A DNA stretch of 64,000 nt, from NCBI GenBank assembly GCA_031763025.1, contig JASSKH010000004.1, forward strand, positions 62,001-126,000. Reading direction: 5' to 3'. The notes under the pieces are model-generated. The model was given only the letters and a program-made list of their open reading frames with translations. It was not told the origin of the DNA and did not search any database. The stretch's first letter is position 1. Every line of letters begins with the position of its first letter. The stretch comes from Macrocystis pyrifera (taxonomy: Eukaryota; Sar; Phaeophyceae; Laminariales; Laminariaceae). Made by a program: the position numbers and the translations under genes. Of this stretch, positions 45,656-56,942 are shown piece after piece.

Positions 45656-46207
45656 GTAAGAGCGGAGCCCAATATAGAAACGGCCGAAGGAAGTAGTTCT
45701 CACTCTTACGTATGGGCTCACAGCAGCTTTTGATGAAGTGTTCTACTATAGGGCCGAACATAGAACTGTGCGTATGTACAAAGTAAGCGTTACAACATGC
45801 CAGGTATTGAATCTACTGTAGTATATATTTTCTACACAAGCAAGGGATTGTCGGGGTTGAGTAACGTACCATAAGTGCTGCATTCCTAGCGTGCTGGTTT
45901 TAGCGGACGGCCGTGGTAAAATATTGATAGCATATAGACCCGGATCCGAACGATCCATTGCCGTTTGGTGTGTTAGACATTGACGGGCATCGCAGGCTGA
46001 TTTTGAGCTGACACCCTATCATCAAGTGTTATATGAAGCCAAGCTTCCGTATCGTCAACTGCTATATCAAGTCAAGCAATCATAATATTTGACTGCACTT
46101 TGTTTGCCCCAGTACAATCAGTGAAACAAACAACTTTCGTTTATATATACCGTACTTTATGAGGGACGATTTTTCCCCTTAATAGGCTTCCTCGCGTGGC
46201 TTATCAG

Positions 46208-46411
46208 GTAACGGCGGAGCGGTCTTCTCTGCCGGCACCCTTGAAGTCATCAGCACGAGCTTTGTAGCCAACAAGGCCGAAACGGAAGGGATGGCAATAT
46301 TCATTGCTAGCGTTTTTTTTTTCGTCGGAGGTTGAGTTCGCGAACGTCTCGTTTGCCAACAACGCTTTTCGCTGCCCTGTCGGCAAATATAGCTACGACG
46401 ATACCGACGCG
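46208..46411 (+). pseudogene. Exon 10: end of beta-helix, with a frame break at T10
   Basis: Acceptor TTATCAG; donor GACGCG|GTGAG. The frame reads NGGAVFSAGTLEVISTSFVA, then NKAETEGMAIFIASVFFFVGG and a stop. After the T10 run (46313-46322) the next frame continues the family pattern as SEVEFANVSFANNAF then CPVGKYSYDDTDA, up to the donor. With nine T the two halves would be in frame and the phase would match exon 11. The break is therefore a single-base homopolymer difference: a sequencing error or a real inactivating mutation. Confidence 0.7.
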
Positions 46412-47440
46412 GTGAGCACATATCAAGATCTCTAGTGGTAAAGTAAGTATGGAAGGGAGACGGCGATTTAAAAGCATCGACATATGCCCCCAAAACGCAT
46501 ACGGTTTGAATTGTGACGTATCGTAGCATATGTATTGCATGGTATGCATACAAGTTGCATAAAAGTGCAAACAACTTGCCGCAATTACATGCAAAACTGC
46601 AGCTTGCAACTGCGTACAAGCCTGCATGCAATTTACGCAAGAGCGCACAGGTGCACGCAAGTTGCACGCAGATTATCTTCAGTTTATTCGACGACCACGA
46701 CTCCGTCCAGTCAGACACGGAACACTAACACTAACCCTAGCCGTATCCTCAACCTCAAAGGCCTGCTTGGCTGCTGGGCTTGAGAAGGCTCTAATTTAGG
46801 TCGCCGTGTTTGGAAAGTCTCCAACTGATTGTGTTTGCAAGACCCCTTGATCGTTGTGTTTAGAAAAACTCTATTGTACGTCGCTGTCCTTTTGAAATTT
46901 GTTTACATCTCTGTGGTTGGAAATATTTTTATGTGGTTGTGGCCTCTAGGTCGCTGTGCTACTGCGTTTCGAATTGCCCTTCGTCGCTGTGCTAAGAAAA
47001 GCCTCTAGTAGTCGTGCTTGGGATATTGTACCACGTATAGGTCACTGTGTCCAGCGAAGCAAATACTTGCTATCATGAGCCTTGCCGTCGGCCTTGCATT
47101 CAAGTTTCAATCAGGTTCAACGCATCTCCCATTCAACTTGAATGGTGTGCATACAGGTTGCCTTGGCGGCCATTCATCTTGCATGCAACTGCCAACATTT
47201 CCTAAATAGTGTACATGATTGTCTCAGTGACAAGAGAGAAGCCAGCATGTGTAATTTGTGCACGGATAATCCAGGGTTTCACCTTTGTCGCTGAACACAT
47301 CGGTCTTGCCCATGCTGTATGTTGCTTTGAGTTTTTTGCAAGAGCGAGTCATAACAGCGCAGTTCGCTGCCGTAGGTTTATACCCTGGATACAACATGTT
47401 CCAGTCCTGACAATGCTGTGTGCGCTTGATATTTCGGCAG
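46412..47440 (+). other. Intron 10
   Basis: The first part (46530-46670) is rich in TGCAA/TTGCA words. 46797-47060 holds diverged ~40-bp units around TCGCTGTG. No coding signal. Confidence 0.5.
46797..47060. repeat. Diverged intronic minisatellite
   Basis: The phrase (A/G)TCGCTGTG or a variant recurs at least seven times, each followed by a TTTGGAAA/TTAGAAAA-like tail and CTCTA. Units are about 30-50 bp and strongly diverged. Confidence 0.5.
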
Positions 47441-47726
47441 AGTGTCTCTCGTTTTGAGGAGGTGTGTCGAGGATGTTCGGTCAATGCTGACACAGTCCCG
47501 GACGGTGTAGAGATCAACGGTGCGCGTGCGACACCTTCCTGCAAAGCTATACCCCGGGGGGCCGTCGGTGTGTCGAGTGACACGACCATCGCAAGCTTAA
47601 ATATTGAAAAGGGATACTTTCGTACCTCGAACGAAAGTAGTGTCGTCCTCGAGTGCTACAGATCAGAAGCCTGCGTGGGAGGTAGCGATCCTGAAAACTA
47701 CTGCGCCAACGGCTACGAGGGTGCAT
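47441..47726 (+). CDS. Exon 11: cysteine-rich stretch
   Basis: Acceptor TTCGGCAG; donor GCAT|GTAAG. Read in phase 0 it gives SVSRFEEVCRGCSVNADTV and ends ENYCANGYEGA, with eight cysteines in 95 residues. In related algal proteins a Cys-rich block stands between the beta-helix and the membrane part; here the exon and its phases place it there too. Several N-X-S/T sites support an extracellular position. The upstream Met of the open frame (47420) is not used in this model. Confidence 0.78.
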
Positions 47727-48363
47727 GTAAGTACAAAATGCCGACATCACGTAGATCTACGACGACATTTTGGATATAGCTGCCAACCAGCGTTTTTCAC
47801 CTCTAATCGGAACGACGCGAGTCTTGTCGTTGACAGCCCTAGGTGCTTTAGGCGAAACGGCGCAAGTTTCCGTACAGCTATGCTGTCTTTCATCAAAACC
47901 TGCAGGAACCACTCAAACAATAACTTAGAACGAAAGGCACGAAACCAGCTAATGACAGGGAACACGCGTGGCACTCTGCTACAGTAACACGTGTGTTACA
48001 GCGTTTGTTATGGTTGGGCAGTGTTTCGGCCTGGTATGCCATATTTCACCTATATCACACTCGCAATTGGTACAGTAGCCCAACACCTACAAAATCTCTG
48101 CCTGAAGTCTAACACCCCGCCGCACAAGAGTGTGGCAGATATACCAGGTTCGTTTGCAACCGTCGTAGTTCGAAGGGAATACGCTAGTAGCAGCGTCGTA
48201 CTTTAGTACCAATATCAAGTACTGGCCTAAAATATCGTCTTCGCATTGGTTTTAAACTGAACTGGTAGTGACGTGAGAACTCTCGCCTCATGCTGCCTGG
48301 CACTCATTCGCCCCGCTTCGGCAACCTATTGTTCCAACTCCTTATTGCAACCCCTTACTGCAG

Positions 48364-48665
48364 ACTGTTCTGTCTGTGCGGAAGGATTTTCGCGCGGAAT
48401 AGCCTACAGTTGCTGGAAATGCTCCGAGGAGGCCATGGGATCCACTGTAGGAATTACTTTGGCCGTGGTTGTGGTTGTTCTCCTGGTGGCAGCCTCGGGC
48501 TTGAAGAGCTTGGGGACGGTGTTGGGGGGCGGTACAGGGGGAGAAAATGACCTACCACAAGGTGTTGTGATTTCTAGGTATGCCTCGTCCCTGAAAGTGA
48601 TGACGAAGTTGCTCCCACTGTCAGCCATCAAGATCGTCGTGGTTGTGTGGCAAATCGTTTTTCAG
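48364..48665 (+). CDS. Exon 12: Cys cluster and first membrane segment
   Basis: Acceptor TACTGCAG; donor TTTCAG|GTATG. The split codon rebuilds GYEGA-Y-CSVCAEGFSRG, an EGF-like closing motif, followed by SCWKC. VGITLAVVVVVLLVAASGL is a strong membrane segment. After a Gly-rich linker the exon ends KLLPLSAIKIVVVVWQIVFQ, a second hydrophobic stretch. The phase is 1 in, 0 out. Confidence 0.83.
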
Positions 48666-49572
48666 GTATGACGAGGTGCTGGCGCTTGAGCTTGGGATTT
48701 GTGTTGGGGTATTGTTTTATATGTTGACTGCATTTACCTTGATTTTATCGCTACGTTAGAGTGAGGCTGGACGTTGGGGTTAGGGTTTATTTTCCATACA
48801 GTACGCGTCGCTACGTACTCCAGCATTGCGTTGCCAGTCTTAGAGAGTGTATGTTGAAAGTGAAACTGGTAGCAGTGATTGACTGGGTAGTTCACCGTGT
48901 CCATGTATCGACCACCCTAAAAACTCACTTTCGCTGCTTTCTCTTGTACGAATATTCGTTTATCAGTTTTCTGTAGGAAGGCAAGCGGGGTAGTGAACGG
49001 TAAACATCCGTTTGAACTAGTTAGACGCATAACGGAACGAACAGCAACTCTGAACGTACTGGTGGCAGAAGGCGCACACGTCGAGAGATGGATTTCCCTA
49101 AAAAGCTCAGTTGCGAATAACACTCGACTGTTTGGGAATACACCGAACTCATTGCCCACCAAGAGCATGTTCTAGCTAGACGTTTGTGGGGATTATGTAA
49201 TGTATTCCTGGTTACGTTTCTTATTAAACACGAAGGTAATGAAAGAGATCGACCGAGACCGATACCAGGTAGTATTTACCCCAGGAGGAAAATGTTTGTA
49301 GCAAGTACCATATCACGACCGATTCACACCAACGTCTGCCAAATAGTCGCCATTGCTAGGCAATTAGCGATGTCCAGGGCCTCATGGGTGCATGAGTGTG
49401 TGCTATGTGCTGACTACGCTTCGATTGCTTCAAATTCAAGTTGATGGGCATATATGCGTGGCAACCCACACAAAATTGAACACCCTACGCATATTTTGCG
49501 CAATCTCCCCGTACCTCGTGAAGTGTCGCCCTTTCACCACGTATGTGTACTTGCCGCCGCGTTTCTCTGCAG

Positions 49573-50610
49573 ATATCATCAATAGCCGAGGCGGTATATC
49601 CAAGGCAGTACGAGATATTCCTCTCGTACCTCAACTTCGCCAATTTTGACGTCGGCGTCATCGTGTGGTACTCATGTTTCTTTTCACCAGATTTCTACGA
49701 CCGTCTTCTACTCGCCACGATAACACCGCTGCTGATTCTATTGGTGCTGGCTGGCGCCTATGGCGTCGCCAAGAAGAACTACAGAAATTCCATTCCTGGA
49801 ATGATCGCTGTGCGGAACCAGCATATATCTGCAGCCCTGTTTGTTATTTTTTTCGTCTACTCCTCGGTCTCCTCCACGATATTTCAGACGTTTCGATGTG
49901 ACCTCCTCGACGACTCAAACTTGTACCTGCAGGCTGACTATAGCCTCACGTGCTCGAGCGCAAAGCATAAGGCGTACACTGCATACGCGAGTCTGATGCT
50001 CGTCGTATACCCTTTAGGTATTCCCGCATTATTTTTATGGTGGCTTGTTCGAAACCGTAAGCATCTTAAGATGTACAATAGGGAAACGATGGGACACCTG
50101 AAGCCTTTTCACAGCATTTGGGGGACGTACAAGCCATCGCGATATTATTTCGAAATAGTGGAGTGCTGTCGCCGGATATCGCTTTCTGCGTCATCGGTGT
50201 TTTTCTTCCCTGAGAGCCTTAATCAGATAGCCATTGTGCTGTCACTCGCGTTGGTGTTCTTGTTTGTTTCTGAATCAATGTCTCCCTTTGAAAGAAACGC
50301 AGATACGAACCTATACCGTTGGGGAAACGGCGTAATCTTGGCTAGCATGTACGTTGCGCTTGTGATGAAAGCGGATGCTTCGGAAGAGGAGTCGGAGAGG
50401 TTGTCCGTACTCGGGTGGGTGCTCATCACTGCAAACTTGGTAATGATCGTCACGGTATTGATTGAGACGGTGCTTTTGGTTCGGGAATGGCGTGGGTCAA
50501 TGCCAGTCGTCGAAGAAATTGTTTTTCCTGTCCAGCGGCATTCCTCTGCGGCGTTGCAAGATACTAACCGAGTACCTACGTGGATGGACGAGGAGAATTT
50601 TCGCGAGTAA
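49573..50610 (+). CDS. Exon 13: C-terminal multi-membrane module
   Basis: Acceptor TCTGCAG; stop TAA 50608-50610. The 345 residues have about six hydrophobic segments (approximately 45-65, 86-105, 138-158, 218-234, 252-267, 279-303) and a charged cytoplasmic-type tail (REWRGSMPVVEEIVFPVQRH). FYDRLLLATITPLLILLVLA, MLVVYPLGIPALFLWWLV and the Trp/Tyr-rich YKPSRYYFEIVECCRR are typical of the end of large stramenopile beta-helix membrane proteins, as I remember them. Layout recalls TRP-like channels, but no pore motif is recognised. It is the most confidently coding stretch of the window. Confidence 0.9.
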   Translation: MSSIAEAVYPRQYEIFLSYLNFANFDVGVIVWYSCFFSPDFYDRLLLATITPLLILLVLAGAYGVAKKNYRNSIPGMIAVRNQHISAALFVIFFVYSSVSSTIFQTFRCDLLDDSNLYLQADYSLTCSSAKHKAYTAYASLMLVVYPLGIPALFLWWLVRNRKHLKMYNRETMGHLKPFHSIWGTYKPSRYYFEIVECCRRISLSASSVFFFPESLNQIAIVLSLALVFLFVSESMSPFERNADTNLYRWGNGVILASMYVALVMKADASEEESERLSVLGWVLITANLVMIVTVLIETVLLVREWRGSMPVVEEIVFPVQRHSSAALQDTNRVPTWMDEENFRE

Positions 50611-53300
50611 GCTTGCGAAGAGACTGTCGTGTCTAGACGCTCTGGTACATCCCGACGAAAAGTGGAGCGTCTTTTATGCACCGTTCGGAAAACGAGACAG
50701 CGTGTTTGGCGGCGTGCAGGCGGTACCAGTGCGTTGCTTAAACACGCATTGGGAGGTTTACTTTGAAGTCGCAATGTCTGAAATGAAAAAAAGAACAACC
50801 GCGCAGAAATCATATATATGGCACATACAGGCGGTGTGTTGACGAATGGCGTATACCAACCCCCTTGAAGGGTGGGAAAGAGATAGACATGAACAGTTGG
50901 TATTTGGTCGTCGTTGGTTGACTTAAAATCGTGTTTGTGACCGATTGGCGGTGTACTATTGTAAGGAGAACTCGAGGGCGGAAGTAACCCCGATGGAGTT
51001 CCTGAGAGCGAAACTTGGAGGTATTAATGGCTGACGGGATAAACACTGGCAAGGGCTCCGACAGATTCTCAGCACATGGTAGCAATGAACGTTGGGAATA
51101 TATAAATACATGGCGCAGGCCCTCTGCTTAGATTTCCGGCGACTACTGCTTGTTGTGCTGCCTTCACTGTTCTTCGTTATTGTGGTGTCTTGGTCTTCGG
51201 TTGTTCCCTTTGAAGTCGGTGTCATCCCCACTTGGTCTGCCATTATTTGTGTTGCGTCGCCCCAAATTGTTTTTGTAGCCTTGTGGTATAGTTCGCCCTT
51301 TGTTTCTACCCGACGTGGGTCTGGCCAGTTTATTGTCAGCTGGTGTGCCCACCAACTAGACGTAGGTCTACCAGCAAGCAGCAAATTTCTCCCTTGGCAC
51401 ACTCGGCATCCGCGCCCTGAGCGCTTAGGGGGGTTTATTTTGCGTTTCAGTGTTTGTCTCCGTGCCTAGTTGAGTTTCCCTAGTACTATTTGGTTCTCAA
51501 GTGATTTCTTATTATGCCGTGGTGTACCTGTTTATTTTTTATTCCACCGGGACAATGTTTAGCCTGTTTAGTCACCACGGCGTAGAGTTCAGGCATTTGT
51601 TTATGGCGACAATGTCATCTTCATCATCATCGTGATCATCCAAATGAACCAAGGCCGGGCTCAGATCGGGAAGACTTGATTTCACCATTTTGGAAAGTAC
51701 CCTCTTCATAGGGGTTGCGTGTAACCTTGACCCTTTCGTACTTTACAATGGAAATGACCGTGCGTGTGTGTTTGCGTTTGTGTGTGTGGACAAATCCACC
51801 CGTCTGCTGGTTTACCAAGAGGGCTACACACACGTTTTTCACCAGTGCGAAAGCTGAAGAAAAACGACTCCAACTAACCCATAGACTGCAGAAGGAAAGC
51901 GACGAGAAAAAGCCCTCTCAGCCAGCCTCAGCGGTGCCTTCGTCGTACGCAGTTTCGAGTTGATAACGTCAGCTTTGTAACGGCTTCGTTCCGCAGTGAG
52001 GTCGAGTGCGGTTTAAGGCATCGTTCCCATGGCAAGTGTCTGTGCTTTTTCATCGGTGTGGTTATCGGAGTTTCATCAGTTTTCTGTGGTCTACTCGCCA
52101 GATAGAATAAACGACTGCGGCCGCCCCTCTGATTCAGAAGAATAGTGCCGACATAATACGTTGAGGGAAGGTTTGTTGTACTGGAAGCTGGGACTGATGG
52201 CGCCTGATGGTGCGTGGGTCAAGGGTTGGCACCGAACAACGACCCACGTAAGAGGTTGGGTCCATACATTGTAAACGTCATCGTCTGTAGAACGCGCAAT
52301 TGTAACGATCACGCATTGCTCGTCGCGTCCGACGTTGTCAAATACTGATTCAACGGTCACGATTATTAATAGGAAGTATGTTCATAAAAACTTGTCGATC
52401 TCAATACATAACTGCGATTGCACCCTGTGTGTTGGGGTCTCAACGTACTGTGTAAGCGGAGTACATGGTGTTATATTGTGAGACAGTGAAGGAAGGTTTA
52501 GGTTCTCCTGCAAACAATGCATATTGTGCTTGTAATTTTTCAGTTTGTAATACTGAGTCTCAGCTGCGGTAATTGCAAATTTGTCTGTCTCCCTGTCCGC
52601 AGTCACGAGGGAACTAAAATCCTCGCAAAATCCGGTCCCAAACCGCTCCCGAGGTTGTTGTGTATACCACGCAAATCGATAGCAGACACACATACAAGCA
52701 GTCAGGACCAATGTTCGGATTCAACAGAGCCCTGCGCCTTGAGCTATGCGACCCAGTTTCACCGAGGGGACAATCGCTTGTGCCAGAGTCGCCACGAGCA
52801 GTGAAATCTTTCGCAAATTCGCTACAGCGCGTCGATCGTAACAAAAGTGGGACCACCTTCCAGAAGTACTGCTCGCTCAGCGCGGTTGGTTAACGGTGTT
52901 ACTGAGGTCATTACCCGCCGCTCGCAAACGGCCGCGCAAGGGCGTTTCTGGCTGCAAGGTCTTGACCCCATAGGGTCTGCAATATACGCTGTAGTGTTAT
53001 GTGACAGGGTCATTTCCTGCTCTACAGCAAATCGGAGTAAATAGTAGTTATCAAACAGGCAACAACAACTGTTACAGCAGCAGCAAACAACTCGAGCCAT
53101 ACGCTTTCCTCGTCGCGTCGACTCGTACGAGTATCGAATTGTTGTATATGCCTTTCGTCGTGTTCATTTCACGCGGAAAATTAAGATCGGGCTACCGGGC
53201 ACCAGATACCGCCGGGTACACCGTATGAGTCTGGATCCTTCACACTAAACTGCTATTTCCATCTGTGAACATCCAGGACATCCAGTGCCTATACCTTATC
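50611..53300. other. 3' flank, no firm gene
   Basis: A polar minus frame at 50956-51402 (TKTIWGDATQIMADQVG, then Thr/Ser/Lys-rich) could be a retroelement scrap but was not recognised. Short frames elsewhere have no motif. No clear polyadenylation signal was assigned for the main gene. Confidence 0.45.
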
Positions 53301-53329
53301 CTAGACACATAATCCGAAGACTTGGGTGA

Positions 53330-53625
53330 ACAGCTTTTCCTATCGAAAAATGGCAAGCTCTCTGAATTCGAGATGTTCTCCACGACAACAAACAGCAGCA
53401 GAACGATCGATGAGTTGGATGGTGACACAACTGTTTTGCGTCCTTGCTTCGCGCTCGACTCGCGGTCCGCGGGCGGTGCATCTCTCTGTGTCCAGACTGC
53501 AGTCGGCTGGCGCGGGTTTGGGCATAGAGGCCATGAGAAGCGCACTCGTCGCGCACCTCTTGGTGGAGACGTACTCGAATACTACAGCAGCGGCACAGCA
53601 GCAGCACCAGCAGCACCAGTCAGCC
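53330..53625 (-). repeat. Left arm of an inverted-repeat pair
   Basis: The reverse complement matches 53925-54190 with many substitutions: GCCGACTGCAGTCTGG, CGCGCCAGCC, GAGAGATGC and GCGCGAAGCAA. Minus frame 53340-53675 includes SMPKPAPADCSLDTERCTAR. The plus frame of the other arm reads SMPEPAPADCCSLAMERCAAR, so it is one repeat in two orientations. Confidence 0.75.
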
Positions 53626-53802
53626 ACATTGTGAAGCACAAAATACCAAGACAAGCTGCCTTTTAAAGCACACACGGCACGTGTCTCCTCCGCCAGACCA
53701 AAGAATGGCAGTCAAAGTTGGCTCGGACGCTTGGGTCCTACTTGCAGTTCAGCGCACCCAGCGCGTCTCTTCGCGGCACCAGACCAAAACAACAGAAACA
53801 GC

Positions 53803-53826
53803 TTAGGGTTAGGGTTAGGGTTAGGG
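53803..53826 (+). repeat. Interstitial telomere-like (TTAGGG)4
   Basis: Four perfect TTAGGG units lie between the two arms of the inverted repeat. Confidence 0.95.
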
Positions 53827-53924
53827 TCCGCATGATAGGAAGACTGTTTCGATTTGCGAAGTTCACAGCAAAAATATGCGATCGGGCCAAAATCTGAAAC
53901 TCTAAAATTCTATCTCACAACTGA

Positions 53925-54190
53925 CTGCTGTGCTGCTGTAGTCTACAAACACGTGAAGTGCGCGCCGAGCACGCTTCTCTCGGTCTCTATGCCCGAGCCC
54001 GCGCCAGCCGACTGCTGTAGTCTGGCCATGGAGAGATGCGCCGCCCGCCGACCGCGCGTCGGGCGCGAAGCAACGTCGCTATATATCTGTGTACTGGCGC
54101 AGTTGCTTGTGCCACTGCGATGCCCTGCGGCTGGTGGCACTACATTTGAAACCGAAATGTTCGACCGCTGTGATATTAATACTAAATTAT
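53925..54190 (+). repeat. Right arm of the inverted-repeat pair
   Basis: See 53330-53625. The open frame 53854-54285 crosses it; protein-level similarity to the other arm is clear, but I take it as repeat-derived rather than a host gene. Confidence 0.72.
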
Positions 54191-54317
54191 TAACTTCCCT
54201 TAAATACCTGGCCATTTACTCCCGTACGACTGTGTCCGTCGAAGTAAAGACCGCTGTGCACCCCATACTACTGGGTTTACTGTAGACGTAACAATGTAGT
54301 ATATGGAAATAACTAGC

Positions 54318-54380
54318 CAACCAAGACACAAAGCACAAAGCACCCTCCAGGTAGCTGCGACAGGTTGGTATTCGGGTAGC
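54318..54380 (-). repeat. Short LINE 3'-UTR-like fragment
   Basis: AAGCACAAAGCACCCTCCAG and following bases match the units at 14923-16340. Confidence 0.6.
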
Positions 54381-54404
54381 ACTTCTGGATTCACAGTATA
54401 TGCA

Positions 54405-55215
54405 GTGCAGGCCGAGGTGATTGAGACCTGCTGTACGGGTGTGTGTGACGTGGACCCTCAGAGCGGCACACTTTGCCAAGCTTCAAACGGCTCACCGCCA
54501 AGTCCAGTTGTGAATCATTGGTTTCCAGCGCCGACTTCGTACTAACTATACCACCCTCTCGTATGCGAAGGCCCTCAAGATGACACGATGCGAGAGCATC
54601 GAAACGACCATTCGTAAACAACGGCTATTCTTTGCGGGGGGCGTGGCACGGCAAACTAAGGAGCGATTACCCAGTTGGGCAATATTCGGGACAATGACTG
54701 GTGGGGAGAACCCGAGACCTGGCGGACAGTTTAAGACTTGGCATAGATAAATAGTCGAAGACCTTCGGGAGTTCCGAGCCACCGAAGGGTCAACGGAACT
54801 TGCCCCCTTGGCGATTGGAGTTGAGACCGCACTGTGGTCCACCGCAGTAAAACAGGCGGGGAAGTGTTACCGGGGGATCCTCGAAGCAGTCGAACGGTTC
54901 ATAGTGAGGTAGAACGAGGATGAGGCTGAGCTAAGTAGGCAGCGCCGCGCATCCACCGTGGGTGGTGTGCAAGGGAATGGGGGGAGGGGGGGGGCAACAG
55001 GATGAGTAGCCGAAAACCCGACCAAGGGAATGCGGAGAAGGGGGGGGGCGGAGGAGGAGAAAGGTAACTGCGGTGGAAGAAAGAGGGAAGGAGATCGCCG
55101 GCAGGGTAGCAAGGAATCAGGCCGACTATTAAATAGTAAGTAGAACATGCCTATACTACTCGTGCCAGCAACTAGTGCAGCTGGTTCGAACGTGGTCTTC
55201 CTTTGTCTTCCTCTT
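54405..55215 (+). mobile_element. 5'-truncated LINE copy
   Basis: Frames read QAEVIET, then CVTWTL, IIGFQRRLRTNYTTLSYAKA and IETTIRKQRLFFAGGVARQT, followed by GTMTGGENPRPGGQFKTWHR. They match the C-terminal region of the LINE at 3450-4050. Stops and frame changes are present. A G-rich stretch (54970-55050) leads to GGCAGGGTAGCAAGG at ~55101, which also begins the repeat at 55370. Only the last third of the element was copied, as is common for LINEs. Confidence 0.8.
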
Positions 55216-55364
55216 TTCATCTGTGATTCTTCATTTAATTTCTCTCTTCCTTTCTTCTGTTGATAAGCCTAATTAATGAAGTCGTGTGGCGTGAGTGGAA
55301 GACGAGCCTACTTTGCCTGTTTCTTATTGTCTGACGAGGGGCGGGGCATAGTCGGCAGGACGGA

Positions 55365-55600
55365 GACGGCAGACAGGGTAGCAAGGTACCAGGCGGACTA
55401 GCGGGGAGAACCTGGCTATGCTATTCGTACCACAAACTGCTGCCGCTACCTGGAGGGTGCTTTGTGCTTTGGTTTGCCTGTTGTTTTCCTGTCGTTTACA
55501 AGTAGAAATAGTGTTTTCTCTTCTTTTTTCTTTTTTCCCGCTCGTTCTTTTCAAGTGTCTGCCACATCCCCTGCGGAGGGGGCACGACAGTTTTGTTCTT
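55365..55600 (+). repeat. LINE 3'-UTR-like repeat, plus orientation
   Basis: Starts GACAGGGTAGCAAGGTACC and ends GGCACGACAGTTTTG. It is the reverse complement of the B-type unit at 16123-16340. Confidence 0.75.
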
Positions 55601-56345
55601 CGTTTTTTCCCTTTTTTTCCAATTATTTTTCGATTTGTCTTTGTTGTTTTTTTCTTTGCTTTCTTTCGTTTCTCTATATCATATAATGTGTATGCCGTGC
55701 CTGTCGTATCCAGTATTATGGCAGGTCATTGCATTGTCCGCTGCTGTGCTTACTGCATACGTGGCAACCTCGCATCTCTGTGGCGTAGTTTTGTGACTAC
55801 ATAACTTGTATATCTCTGGGATTGAAGAATCGGTACGGACACTGGTTGTGCTGGATGTCGACGGGTAGAAAGAACGGTTTAATGTGAAGAACACACACAT
55901 GTTGTCTATTGTTCTCCGTACCAGGTACGCCTGAAAGGTAGCATGAGGGTTGATAGATTATAGCCGGTTGATATGCGTAAGGTCGTTCTTCCCAAGTGTT
56001 TGCCACATCCCCTGCCAGGGCGCACGACAGTTTGTTTCTTCTATTTTTTATTTTTTCTGTTTGTCTTCTTCGTTTTTGTTTTTTTTCTTTGTTTTCTTTC
56101 GTTTCTCTATTTCATAGAATGTGTATGTCGTGTCTGCCATATATAGTATGATGACATGGCCTTGAATAGTCCACTGCTATGCTTACTGCATACGTGGCAA
56201 GCTAGCATCTCTGAGTCGTAATTTTGTATATCTCTGGGATTGAAGAATCGGCAAGGACACTGGTTGTGCCGGATGTCGATGGGTAGAAATAACGGTTTAA
56301 TGTGAAGAACACACACATTGTCTACTGTGCTCCGTACCAGGTACA
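55562..56345. repeat. ~440-bp tandem duplication
   Basis: Two copies (about 55550-55930 and 55990-56345). Each runs from CCACATCCCCTGC through CTTACTGCATACGTGGCAA and TATATCTCTGGGATTGAAGA to CCGTACCAGGTAC. Each includes the 3' part of dispersed repeat D and closes on the same palindrome. Confidence 0.8.
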
Positions 56346-56414
56346 CCTGAAGGGTAGTACCTGGTATGATGTAAGCACATGAAATAATTATTCCGCCTGT
56401 GGTTAGTTTCCCTT

Positions 56415-56942
56415 CTTTACCTTATAGTAGCCAGGCGTGAGGGAAGATATCGGCACTAACCCATGCCACATCGTATGCGGCGATTTGCTCTCTGGGTTAG
56501 CAGTCTTTGCTATGCGGTTCAAGGTGTCACACACCCAGAGGGACGCTTTCGCCCACGACAACGCAGTGGCCGGGAGTTGCGCGCCGGGAAAAGCTCAGAA
56601 GCTTGGATGCGGCTCGCCATTGCCGCCGTCTCAATCAAAACTTGCGCGCGCTCTGCTACCTCATTAAATTTGGGCTGTCGACCTTCGTGAATCCCTGCTT
56701 GGTACCTCGTGGTCTACGCAGGTCTCCGAACTTCCCCACGCAGAATTTACTACCCCCATCAGATCGAACGACTACCTGTTTAGAAGAGATATTGTCTGCA
56801 CAAGAATGGGCGAAGAACTGCTCGAAAAATTCCGTGGCGTCCGACTTGTGACGCATAACGTACACCCAGCTACATTGTGGAAAATCGTCGTGAACGACCA
56901 GAATATACCTCCTTTCTCTCCCAACACTTCTAGTCCATTAGG
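56415..56942 (-). pseudogene. Second copia element: integrase core, broken
   Basis: Minus frames read RYILVVHDDF, then VYVMRHKSDATEFFEQFFA, VVVRSDGGSKFCVGKFGDLR and VAERAQVLIETAAMASRIQA, followed by SLWVCDTLNRIAKTANP in another frame. These are the copia integrase core with its Asp (RSDGG) and Glu (AER) blocks. Frame shifts occur near 56680 and 56600. The missing N-terminal part lies at 60320-61190 on the same strand, so one element was split by about 3.4 kb of other DNA. No RT or RNase H was found below 56415. Confidence 0.75.

Larger units (their letters stand above)
17844..50610 (+). other. Gene span: beta-helix (Pmp-like) multi-membrane-segment protein
   Basis: The model has 13 coding exons: 17844-18315, 19875-19952, 20890-20970, 28172-28255, 29153-29236, 29761-29844, 30397-30480, 34022-34099, 45335-45655, 46208-46411, 47441-47726, 48364-48665 and 49573-50610. 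All introns are GT-AG and phases agree at every join, except for one extra T in exon 10. The ~1,060-residue product has a signal peptide, about 13 GGAI/FxxN repeats, a Cys-rich stretch and a C-terminal membrane module. Known proteins with such repeats fold as parallel beta-helices, so a surface adhesion or receptor role is plausible but unproven. Introns up to 11 kb are swollen by mobile DNA. Splicing was inferred by eye; extra or skipped exons are possible. Confidence 0.75.

Noticed and set aside
53340..54285. Two similar frames (minus and plus) as a pair of genes
   Set aside because: They are the arms of one inverted repeat; matching DNA and no domain point to repetitive sequence.
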